DNA of 14,986 bases, from the NCBI GenBank assembly GCA_000447185.1, contig KE647299.1, positions 1 through 14,986 on the forward strand, in the 5' to 3' direction. The notes under the pieces are model-generated. The model searched no databases. It was not told the DNA's origin and was given only the letters and a program-made list of their open reading frames with translations. Source of the stretch: Vairimorpha apis BRL 01 (Eukaryota > Microsporidia > Nosematidae). A program made the position numbers and the translations under genes. Of the stretch, positions 1-9,090 are shown piece after piece; the first letter of the stretch is position 1; each line of letters begins with the position of its first letter.

Positions 1-43
1 CTAAAAATATTTATTGAGTTATTTTTCCTTGTCCATTATTTAT
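1..43 (-). other. Start of retrotransposon 3' UTR (copy 1)
   Basis: This is the sequence after the TGA stop on the minus strand. It contains an AATAAA, but in such AT-rich DNA that is weak evidence for a poly(A) signal. The element's 3' end, any tail and the target-site duplication lie outside the window. Confidence 0.5.
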
Positions 44-661
44 TCAACTAGCCTCATGTTCAGGCACACTACTTATTATATGGGAATTCTTTACCTCACC
101 TGTATTACTATCTGTGAGATCTTCAGGGTTCAATATGTCACCCCGGTTATTGTTAATAGGGTCCATAGTTATCCCTTCCACATATTTAAAATTAGATTCT
201 ACTAACTTTTCCACTTGTCGCTCCACCTCTTCCTCTCTAGCATCACTCTGGTCATGTCCTCGTCTTCGTTCAAGAGAGATACTCTCAAGCGTTTTCTTCA
301 GCACTACTGACTGGATATATGCTTCTAAGGACGGTTGTATTCCTAGCTCTTTGATGTATCTTTTATGATATGTCGTTACTACACCATCCCATGTCATTAC
401 ATAAGGGATAATTTTTGTCTTAGATTTATAAATTAACCCTAGCTCATTAGCAAGAATGTCGTACTTTCTTAATTTTTCATTCTCAACAATAATGAGAAGA
501 TCTTGGTTGGTTATACCGACTTCGACAATTAAAATTTCCTTGTTCTTCTTATCTAAGACAAAAATATCAGGCTTATTATGGTTTATTTTGATATCGGTTG
601 ATATCCTTGTATCCACACGTATTTCAGCATTGTCATTAGACATTACCTCTTGTACGGAATG
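44..661 (-). pseudogene. Retrotransposon restriction-like endonuclease domain and C-terminus (copy 1)
   Basis: The reading begins with HSVQEV at 661, in frame with the ATG at 643, and ends at TGA 44-46. It is the C-terminal endonuclease of the polyprotein, not a separate gene. Catalytic signature: NKPD (Pro-Asp codons at 566-571), then 14 residues to the Glu of VEVGI (521-523), then EKLRKYD, which fits the PD-(D/E)XK plus downstream Lys/Tyr pattern of R2-type endonucleases that nick the insertion site. A conserved PYVMTWDGVVT block follows and is shared with copy 2 (PYVLTWDGIVT). The last 80 or so residues are acidic and low in hydrophobics (REEEVERQVEKLVE) and may be a flexible tail. All presumed catalytic residues are present. 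The stretch is cut from the RT by the frameshift at about 661-664. Confidence 0.85.
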
Positions 662-663
662 GG

Positions 664-774
664 ACCTAATTTATTAGTCTTTTTAAAACCATATTTTTTA
701 CATAGTAAGAGATGAATGCATTTAACTACCTCGTTGTGTCTTCTCATATAATCAAATCCTAACATTCGATCACA
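664..774 (-). pseudogene. Short out-of-frame linker between CCHC knuckle and endonuclease (copy 1)
   Basis: These 37 codons in a third frame rejoin the alignment with copy 2: they start with the final Cys of the knuckle and run through DRMLGFDYMRRHNE and LLLCKKYG, matching MLGHDYMRRHNE and LLLCKKYS in copy 2. Both borders (about 775-776 and 661-664) fit 1-base deletions. With those two shifts, the knuckle, linker and endonuclease form one protein, as in related elements. The stretch is too short to be noticed as an ORF and is recognisable only by comparison of the two copies. Confidence 0.8.
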
Positions 775-2156
775 CTGGTAGCTAGATGATCCACCGTCTT
801 CCTATGAGATCTACAGTGAGGACATTGTCCCTCCTGACCACAGAATATTTTTCTATCCTGCAGGAAGCAATATGTTGCTTTAGATCTTGCCTGATTATTT
901 CCCTTCATCAGCCATGTAGAGGAGTCCCTTATGCTTACTAATTCGTGATCCCTTGCTTTAAACAACTTTCCGTGATTGGTTCGTTTTTTAATCTCGTTGT
1001 TAAGCATCTCAAATTGGGCTACTATTAGCACTTTGGGGGTGACTATACCTGCAAGTTTATACTTTGTCATCAGGTACCCTACTATTTGTGAAAGATGAGA
1101 TTTATTATCTTCTTCCACTTTCAGTATTGCAGCACGCCTTAGCGAGCTATTTCTAGCTGCACTAAGAGAGTTATACATGTTAAGTAACATGTTTTCACTC
1201 CTGTGCTCAACACAAGCAAGGCCCCTACCCATTTCACTTCTTGGCAGGTACAGTCTCTCCTTACAGGCCGGCTGTAAGTGGATATGGTGCTTTATAAGCA
1301 CCTGGCGAATTTCAAAATCGAGTTTCTTATATTCTTCGGGCTCTAATTTGAGAAGACCCACATGGTAATTTATGACTGAAATTGCATGCTCGTTAATAGC
1401 TCTTATCATATTGACACCATTTAACTTAGTCATGCAGAGGCTTTCGACTCGTCTAAGAATCTCAGTCTTTACCTTTGTAAACGTCTCGATTTTGATTACA
1501 CTAGAAGAGTCCTCGGTAATACCTAAGTATTTGTAACCTTGAGAGCCTTCTAGTATAACGGCATCTTCCTCACACCCAATGCAATTAGTCGCAGATTTCT
1601 CTCGATTGACCTCTAATCCAACTGTTTTAAAGAAGTTTTTAGTTTCTTCAATCATGGACTTAAGATCATCTTGATTCTCTGCCAAGAGCTTAAGGTCATC
1701 AATAAATAAAAGATGGTTTGTGACGAAAGACTGGTTGTCTAAACGTACACCTACTTTTGGGTACTTTAAGTTAAGTTTCCTGCTTAAAGGATCCATACAT
1801 AGGACAAACAACAGAGGAGACAACGAGTCGCCTTGTAGTATTCCTCTTTCGATCTTTTTTTCCAGAATCATTTCTGATCCTGATCTTATCTCGATGTGCC
1901 ACTGTTTTACTGTGGCTTGTAGAAATTCTACTATCCATCGAGGAAGCATCAACCTCTCTATGCAAGATAAAAGATAAATATGGTCTACTGAGTCGTAAGC
2001 CTTCTTTACATCAACCCACATAGTTTTAAGGAGGTTGTTATTTTCCTTATTGATGGCTATGTTTAACATCGCTTGCTCCTTAGCTCCTTGGACTAATCGC
2101 ACTGTTCCCAGCTGGTTCTCTGCAAGCAATCCTCTACTCTCTACAATTAATTGCAT
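759..2156 (-). pseudogene. Retrotransposon reverse transcriptase palm, thumb and start of CCHC knuckle (copy 1)
   Basis: This is a 465-codon stretch in the same frame as the preceding part, starting at an internal ATG after the TAG. RT motif A is WVDVKKAYDSVDH (about residues 47-59; catalytic Asp at 2010-2012). Motif B is GILQGDSLSPLLF (1804-1848 region). Motif C is FIDDLKLLA, with the Asp pair at 1695-1700. Motif D is VGLEVNREKSATN and motif E is YKYLGI. All catalytic Asp residues are present. The thumb region carries LQPACKERLYLPRSEMGRGL. CPHC at about residues 443-446 begins a C-X2-C-X8-H-X4-C knuckle. A 1-base loss at about 775-776 throws the frame off just before the last Cys, so the stop at 759 is an artefact of the shift. 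The protein copies element RNA into DNA at the nicked target in the nucleus. Confidence 0.92.
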
Positions 2157-2186
2157 AACTTTAGTTGTACATTTGGTTGTGAGTTT

Positions 2187-3053
2187 CTAGAGGTTTGACA
2201 TGCATGTGATAGGTCTGAAATCACTACCACGTGTAGGCGTACCTTTCGGGATCAAGTACGTTATTCCTTTGTAAAACCAGCTTTCGGGTGTTTTTCCACC
2301 AAAACATACTTCCTTTATGCTGGAATAAAGGAACGGGTGTAATGGAACACACTTCTTAATAAAAAAGTTGTAGATACCATCACAACCGGCTGCTTTCCAA
2401 TTCGGGAGATATTTAATAATATCTTGGAATTCAGTGTATGTTGGGAAAATAATTTGCTCTTCAGATTCAGGAAGGTAGTCTAAGAGATACACACTAAAGG
2501 AATTGCTCTCATTAGTGTAATCAGGTTTGTTCCACATAGTGAACCAAAACGATTTTATCTCTTCTTTTCCTACCGTGTGGTCAACTTTTTGAGCTTCTCC
2601 AAGTTGTCTATAGAAATTACTTCTATATAACTCAAAGCTTTGATTGTGTTGCCTATACTCTCTTCGTTTTTGGCTAACCTCCAACTTTTTAGTATAGACA
2701 GCAATTTTCTCAGAGAAGACAGCTATAGCTTCAGATAGATCATGATGTAAGCAAGCTTTGAGGTTTAACTCACGCATAATCTTCTTGGCTTTAGCTTTTT
2801 CTTCAGCTGAGAGCTTTCCAAAGTTTTTTACCTTACTAAGAAGTTCCACCTTAGCATTAATTGATTCAATCTTTTTCAAGATACTTTCTTTCCATACTGA
2901 CGGTTTCACTTCCTTTTTGGTGACCTCCTGATAGCAAATTTGAGTTGCCTGTAATATTCGCGCTATATCCGACATATTACTGGGAGGGTGTTTTTCAACG
3001 TAGATTTCCACAGACTTGATCACAGCATCAAGTCTAAGGATGTCGACTTTCAA
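2187..3053 (-). pseudogene. Retrotransposon polyprotein, N-terminal part and RT fingers (copy 1, ends at TAG)
   Basis: This is a 288-codon open stretch. The first codon drawn here is TTG; there is no ATG, because the true 5' part was lost by truncation, so the start is not biological. Residues about 10-150 are charged and helical, ending in a block with FELYR and NFYRQL at about 142-152, which copy 2 also has. A KSFWFTMWNK block follows at about 166-175. Next come the RT fingers, with LPNWKAAGCDGIYNFFIKKC at about 216-235, then a LIPKGTP stretch and FRPITCMSNL at the end. The TAG at 2187-2189 falls where copy 2 has a TAT Tyr codon in MSNLYK, and the next stretch (2156 downward) is in the same frame. 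The stop is therefore a single nonsense change, unless the host reads through or reassigns TAG, for which there is no evidence. Confidence 0.85.
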
Positions 3054-3060
3054 ATGTGGT

Positions 3061-5065
3061 ACATTAATAAATAAATATATATTGATATATACAGCACATT
3101 ATAATTAAAAAAAAATTTATTTTACTATTTCATAATAATTTAATTCATAAAATTTATATAAACTATTTGAAAATTCTATTTATGTATACAAAAATATAAA
3201 AATTAAATTGTATAAATTTATTAGCATAGAAATTTTTAAAATCTTAATTAAATTAGTGTATAAAAAAATATTATATAGGATACTTGTTGTTTAAGAAAAT
3301 GAAATCAACAAAAAATTTAAGTTACAAATTTGTTTATAATTTTCTTAAAGATTTTGTATTTTGTTTTTAAAGTTATTTGTAAATGAAACTCTAATCAATT
3401 ATATTATAATTTATTGAACAAATATTAAAATATTATTTGCTAAATTTTATTTTAAAGATTAAAAATCATTACAAATTGACTAGATAAATTTGTATTTTAT
3501 TATATGCAATTCTGCTAACATTTTTTGATCGTTTAGTATTAATGGGATATTTTTTTATTCAAACTAATTGTGAAAATATATTTGAATGATATTAATTGAC
3601 AAGTTTGAATTTGAATAAATAAAAGTTAAAATAAAAATTATTTTATACTTGAAATATAAAATTACATATTGTTACAGTATGTACTACTTTATCAAAATAT
3701 TGATTAAATTGAGTTCATAATTTTATCATTTAATGAAATATTCTCAATAAAATAATCATCAAATTAAAAAAAGATTCAATAATTATTTAAAGAAAATATA
3801 AAATCATATTATTTTTATTGTTATATCCAAAACTAAAAAATAATTTTTAATCAAATAGTTTATTTACCAAATTTAAATACATTTAATTTATATAAACATC
3901 CTTAATAAATTCTTCTGAGCTCAAATTCATCACAAAATTCAGACTTTTTAACTTTCTCATTAAATAATTTCAAAACATCATTTTCAATCATTTTAATGTT
4001 TTTTTGATACAAACCTACTTAATTTTTTTTGCTTTTTTTTTAATTATTTGCGATATCTACTGTTTTATAAATTTTATATGTTTTTATTTAATATTTATTT
4101 TCATTAATTTTTTTATCTCTATTTTTATTACTTGTTAGTAACTACATTCTTATCTTATTTAAAAACAATGATATGTAAATAACTTTTCAATTAATTTTCT
4201 TTTCAAATTTTATCTTAAAACAATAAATTTTCATACAATTTAATTCTTTTATTTTATTACATAATTATCGTAAATAAAATATGATTAATTTTTTATTAAA
4301 ATACTAAATTAAATTATATTGATAATACATTTGATTATAAAAAATTTAATTTTTTCATTCTGATTGACATAACTTATTTTAAAAAATTCAAAAATTGTAT
4401 TAATTACATTAATTTTTATTTAAAAAAATATTTTTTAGTGTGATTTAGAAATTAAAAAATTAAAAAAAAAGAATTAAAAATTACTAAAGTTTATAAAACT
4501 AGATTATTTTTTAAGCAAAATCTAACGAAATCATATAAATTGATACCATAAAAGAATATTTAAAATTTCTTTTAAAGATTAAACATATATTATAAAAATT
4601 TAATTAATTTTGTATTTAAATATATATTATCAATTATTAATTTTAAAAGGATTTATCATAAAAATTTCAAATTATTTATTCTACTATTTAAAAATTTTAC
4701 GCTTTTATAACAATATTTGTTTAATTGTACTTTTAATAGAAAATGATAAAAAATAAATACAAAAATTATAAATATCATTTTTTATTCATATTTATTAAAA
4801 TTAAAAAATAAATGTAAATCGTATTATCTAAAAATTATCACAAGTTACAATTGATTAAATAAGTAAAAATTATAATTTAATAAATAAGTATTTTAATTAA
4901 TCAAAAATGATATAATCAAAAATTATTTTAAAATTCAAAATAAAATATTAATTTAAAAATAAATTTATTTTTGTATTTATTTAATGTAAAAATTTTCTGG
5001 TTTTTTTATTGTAAAATTTAATTTTTCTTTAAAAATATATTAATATTAATTTAATACATCCTTAA
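3061..5065. other. AT-rich intergenic DNA, no intact gene
   Basis: No open frame of useful length was found here. Two parts have slightly gene-like composition. In 3299-3760 on the plus strand, an ATG-led frame with many stops includes a 33-codon open run at 3488-3586. In 3902-4018 on the minus strand there is a 38-codon open run with D, E, C and R residues unusual for this background. Stop density is near what random AT-rich DNA would give, so these are at best gene relics. The rest (about 4270-5050) is near-pure A/T with homopolymer runs. No tRNA, rRNA or repeat array was seen. Confidence 0.6.
5058..5061 (+). promoter_or_regulatory. ATCC motif just upstream of the start codon
   Basis: CATCC ends 4 bases before the ATG at 5066. 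A CC pair is rare in this background, and the LRR gene has TATCC 2 bases before its ATG. CCC-like signals immediately upstream of start codons have been described in other microsporidia. Two genes are too few to be sure. Confidence 0.3.
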
Positions 5066-6340
5066 ATGTTCGATTTGATTAAAAAATTTTATTTTTTACA
5101 TAACATAATATTAATAAATATATATTTAAATTATGTTTTATGTTCATTGAATGATTTTCAAGAAATTGAGCTATTAAAATTGACATCTGTACAACAAATG
5201 AATTTAAACCTAATGTTTCAAGATTTAAAACCTAAATTTATATTATCAACTTATCTTATTGATCCAATTAATACAAATACATGCTATATTTTTGTTGAAA
5301 ATACTTGCACCAATGAGATAAAACATTACAGTATATTTTTAGACAATAAACAATCTTTAAATTCAATAAAAGATATAATTTTAAATGAAGGTTTGTCTAT
5401 AAACAATATATATGATTTATGCTTTAAAGATATATTTAACATACATTTTGAAATTTTAATGTATAAAAATTTGTCAATAAAGTATAATATGAACAATTTT
5501 AATAAATTTATCAAACGTATTTTTAACAATTTTTCAACATTATTACTAAGATTTGATTCATCCTTCATAATCAAATTTAATATATATACTGCATATTTTA
5601 AGAAACCAAATAAAATTAACGATTTAATTTCTCAAAATCTAATTAATTTTTTAAAATTAGGTTATAACATAAGAACAATAAAAAATTCAAATAAATGCAT
5701 AAATTTTGAAAATTTTAAAAAATCAAAAACACTAGATGATTATATTTTGCACAAAATATCAAAATTAAACAATTTTTTTATGTTAAACTTAGATAGTAAA
5801 TTTGATCATATACATAGTATAGCCAATTGTACATATTATTTTTCCTTACATCACGAAATACATATAGTTGATATAATTGAAAATATATTAGAAAAGATAA
5901 ATTCAACAGTTAACAAATTAGATAAATTGACATTTGTATTATGTTTTATAAAAATTTACGGTGATATATTAAATTTTCATAGTAGATTACGATTGATTAA
6001 GTTATATATAATTATTAATTTATATCAACAAAGTTTAGAATATGATTTGAATAATTATGAAATATTAACTTTATTATATATGATCAGTAAAAAAAGATTG
6101 TTAAAAAACGAAAACAATATTATAGGGTTTGAAATATGTATTTTAAATAAAAGAAATGAGGATACAATGAAAATTATAATTATAAGAAGATATTCTTATT
6201 TTACTTTAATTTATCCTTATGAATTTTTAAGTGTGTTAAATAATTTGTTATCATTTTCTAAGTATTTTAATATTATATGGCTTATAGTGAAGTGTTTTAT
6301 CATTACAATTTATAATATGTTTGATATTGATATTAATTAG
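5066..6340 (+). CDS. Hypothetical 424-aa protein with signal-like N-terminus and C-terminal hydrophobic segment
   Basis: Not recognised. It is the longest intact plus-strand reading frame and stands out from AT-rich flanks with no comparable frame. The start is ATG 5066, with CATCC just upstream. Residues 1-7 (MFDLIKK) followed by hydrophobic 8-27 (FYFLHN...VLCS) look like a signal peptide, or a membrane anchor if not cleaved. Residues 401-419 (FNIIWLIVKCFIITIYNMF) could be a membrane segment, though Lys409 interrupts it. The middle is rich in N, K, I, L, F and Y, with scattered Cys (pair at about 74 and 81) and no motif I can name. An AATAAA lies at 6418-6423, about 80 bases after the stop, but is weak evidence in this composition. 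Secreted or surface lineage-specific proteins are common in microsporidia; that role here is inference. High confidence it is a gene, none for a function. Confidence 0.8.
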   Translation: MFDLIKKFYFLHNIILINIYLNYVLCSLNDFQEIELLKLTSVQQMNLNLMFQDLKPKFILSTYLIDPINTNTCYIFVENTCTNEIKHYSIFLDNKQSLNSIKDIILNEGLSINNIYDLCFKDIFNIHFEILMYKNLSIKYNMNNFNKFIKRIFNNFSTLLLRFDSSFIIKFNIYTAYFKKPNKINDLISQNLINFLKLGYNIRTIKNSNKCINFENFKKSKTLDDYILHKISKLNNFFMLNLDSKFDHIHSIANCTYYFSLHHEIHIVDIIENILEKINSTVNKLDKLTFVLCFIKIYGDILNFHSRLRLIKLYIIINLYQQSLEYDLNNYEILTLLYMISKKRLLKNENNIIGFEICILNKRNEDTMKIIIIRRYSYFTLIYPYEFLSVLNNLLSFSKYFNIIWLIVKCFIITIYNMFDIDIN

Positions 6341-6998
6341 ATATTTATTAGAAAATACGACAAATGCTAAAATTAAAATTTATTTTAAAAAATTAAATAT
6401 TTTTTTTAAAATTATTTAATAAAAGTGTTTAAAAATATATTTTCTTTTATTAATTATTTAATGTTTACTAAATATCTAAATTTTATATTTTATTACAGTA
6501 TGTAAAAAATTTAAAATTGCATAAAAAAAAATTTATTGTTTTATTATCGTTTAACTTGTATTTTGATGTTCTTAAATAATTAATTTGATTTTAAAAATTT
6601 AAAAACCAGTTTTTTAAATTTTAAGTAAATAAAAAAATGTCGAAGTTTTTAAGGTAAACATTAACAATAAAAATTTTATTGAATCTTCAAACGATGCAAA
6701 ATTTTAATATATTATTAAAATTGTTAAGTATTAATATGCAATATTTTATATGAAAATAAAAAATTTGTTTAAAAGAAAATAGTGCATTATCAAAACTATT
6801 AAGTTAAAAAATTATTTTATCTTTTTAAATAAGAATGAAACAATTTTATAACTTAGAATAGAAATTATCATTTTATTATTTTATATAATAATAAGAAAAA
6901 CAAAAAAATCTCATCTGAATAAAACTCGAATTTTTTTTGCAACACAAATTTAAAAAATAAACACGGTAATCTCTGTAACTATTTATATTATTATTAAA
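6341..6998. other. AT-rich intergenic DNA
   Basis: Downstream of the 424-aa gene. No gene, RNA or repeat was recognised beyond homopolymer-rich A/T sequence. Confidence 0.6.
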
Positions 6999-8310
6999 AT
7001 GACACAATATCTATTAAAAGAAGTTAGTTGTTTTAAATAGATAATAATAGATGAAAAATAAGATAAATTATTACAATTATATAGAAATTATAACCAAAAA
7101 TGTACATACTTAATGAAATCTATGTAAAACTTTCATTAAAATACATAATCTTACAATAAACATAAATTAACTTGTATTATCTTCTTTATACTGTATTTTG
7201 AAATAATTTTAATAAACAAGAAAATTTTGCTTATGTAGACCACAATATAATTCAAATTCTTACCCTTTAAAGATGCACTATAACTAGCATATATATAAAG
7301 TCTATAAACAAAAAATCTAAGAAAGAGAAAGCTTATAATATAAAGTGCAAAATTTATGATACTAAATTATAAAAAATACTTTAAAGTAATTAAAATTATT
7401 TGAAGGAAAAAGGCTCAATTTTAGCTGTTGATATTAAATCAGTTATATAGTTAACTACTACATAATTTTCACAAATAAAACTATTTATAATTATGATCAG
7501 CTACTTATACTTATAAACATTATTTAATAATGAGATATCAACAAAATTTTGCGAAAAAATATTTGGAAGTGTATAAAATTTTGGATATCTATTAAATAAA
7601 AATCTAAATAGCTTAGCAAAGGAAATGAAGATTTTTATATATAGCAAAGATATGGTTTTGCAAGTTAGAAATGTTTGTCTACAAGAAAGAGACATTTTTC
7701 TTTAATAAGACAAATAAAGAAAACAATATACTACATTATACAAGATTATAAAAATGCTAATTTAAAATTATATGCATAGACATAATCAAATATTTAAGTC
7801 ATTAATTTGTTATAATAAATAAATTATATATTAGAAATAAGAAACATACAAAACATTCTATACAATATAAATTACTAATAAATAGTTTGAAATAGTGTTA
7901 GATAAACTTAAAAGGTGTATTTTAGATGTATGTAATTAAACAGATATTTTAAAAATTGAAAAGGTAAATTTGAGTTTTTTTCATGGGTATAGAAGTTTAC
8001 ACACTTAAAACTTACAAATTTAAATAAAGAAAAGTTAAAAATTTGATAAATTTAATAAGACCGTTTTAAAAAATTTTAAGGTTAATAGTATTAAAAATGA
8101 TAACACTTTCAGATTCAAAAAATAATATATATTTTTTACACATGATAAAATTTACGAATCGAAGATATTCATATATTTAAATTATAAATCTGTAGAAAAC
8201 TTTTGAGAAAATTTTAATAAATATATTAGAAGAAACAACATAACAAAAGTTGAATTAGCAAATTAACAAATTATGTTTATTATAAGTAGATATTCGCATA
8301 AAAAATAATA
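6999..8310 (+). pseudogene. Possible heavily decayed gene, product unknown
   Basis: Lines sampled here are about 20-23% G+C, like the intact genes, against about 8-10% in the flanks at 8560-9090. The plus strand is A-rich, as for coding strands here. An ATG at 6999 opens one frame that reads MTQYLLKEVSCFK to a stop and continues with stops to MRYQQNFAKKYLEVYKI at 7530. A second frame then takes over at about 7577 (NLNSLAKEMKIF, NVCLQERDIFL) and stays the more protein-like frame through FFHGYRSLHT (about 7976-8005) and KIYESKIFIYLNYKSVENF (about 8147-8203). Stop codons are roughly as dense as chance, so decay is advanced or the call is wrong. The span matches a protein of about 430 aa, similar to the upstream gene, but I see no convincing alignment. 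A 64-codon minus-strand frame at 7501-7695 is an alternative I do not favour. Confidence 0.25.
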
Positions 8311-9090
8311 TAATAAACTTTTTTAATAATTAAATACTGTACTTCTTATTTTACCGTGAAATTTTATTTGCTATAAAATTTACCTTTATTTTAGATTATT
8401 TAATATTGTATATTAATATTATCATTTTTTTTATTTATTTAATTTATTCGCTACATTCATGTTTTATCTCAAAAAACAAATTTTTTTTATATAAATATTT
8501 ATAAATTTAAACAATTTAAAATTAAAAGATAATTTTTTTAAAAATTTATCATTATCAATAAAAAAATTTTTGTCTAAACTTAAAATTTATTTTTTACATC
8601 TCAACACTTATATACTTACAATCAAACATTTTAAATTCAATATTGCTTTTATTAATACTTTTAAAAAAAATTTATAAAATATTTAAAATCAAAGAAATGA
8701 TTAAATAATTTAAAAAAAACACAATATTCATTAAAAAATAAAATCGTATTAATTTAAAAATATTTTTGATCTTGTGAAATTAAACTATTTATTAAGTGAA
8801 ATATAAATTGTTAAATTAAAAATCTTACATATTTTTTAAAAATAATAAATTTTTTTAAATTATAAATTAAAATTTTATTTTTTTTAAATTTTCGATTATT
8901 TTAATTAAAAAACCAATATTGTGTAATTTTTAAAATCAAAATACTATAATAGTAATAATTTTATATGTATTTGTAATACATAATAAAACATCAATAAATT
9001 TAACAAACATTTATAAATCTATTCTATTAAAATAATTTTTTGATAAAAACCCATTATTATATTTTAAATTTATATTCAAAAAAATTTCAT
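8311..9090. other. AT-rich intergenic DNA downstream of the LRR gene
   Basis: Very low G+C with long A and T runs. It lies between the possible relic and the 3' end of the minus-strand LRR gene. No gene or RNA was recognised. Confidence 0.6.

Larger units (their letters stand above)
1..3060 (-). mobile_element. Non-LTR retrotransposon copy 1 (RT plus restriction-like endonuclease), 5'-truncated
   Basis: This is one element read on the minus strand. In order it has an N-terminal helical region, reverse transcriptase fingers and palm, thumb, a CCHC knuckle and a PD-(D/E)XK endonuclease, the plan of R2/CRE/NeSL-type elements that insert by target-primed reverse transcription. The 5' edge is at about 3060, where G+C drops abruptly into AT-rich DNA. 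Homology to copy 2 also stops there, so the N-terminal region present in copy 2 at 14445-14984 is missing, as expected of 5' truncation during insertion. The 3' UTR begins at 43 and leaves the window. Lines sampled are 37-53% G+C, far above the surroundings. The coding region has one TAG stop and two 1-base frameshifts, so the copy is probably dead but young. No long terminal repeats or rRNA flanks are seen. Clade placement within the RLE-type elements is not settled by eye. Confidence 0.9.

Noticed and set aside
14..205. Plus-strand open frames opposite copy 1 (for example 14-205, 114-368, 456-677, 1177-1368, 1720-1977)
   Set aside because: They are antisense to clearly coding RT and endonuclease sequence and have no motifs of their own.
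1771..1965. 64-codon minus-strand frame inside the RT palm
   Set aside because: It overlaps motif B in another frame; the RT frame carries all the recognised motifs.
2187..2189. TAG as a reassigned or read-through sense codon
   Set aside because: The two intact genes end normally (TAG ends the 424-aa gene) and copy 1 also has two frameshifts, so ordinary decay is simpler.
5326..5574. 82-codon minus-strand frame inside the 424-aa gene
   Set aside because: Antisense shadow of the longer intact frame, with no leader or motif.
7501..7695. 64-codon minus-strand frame (MSLSCRQTFLTCKTISLL...)
   Set aside because: It has an ATG but is short, has no motif, and lies opposite the more protein-like plus-strand frames. 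Kept only as an alternative reading of the 6999-8310 relic.
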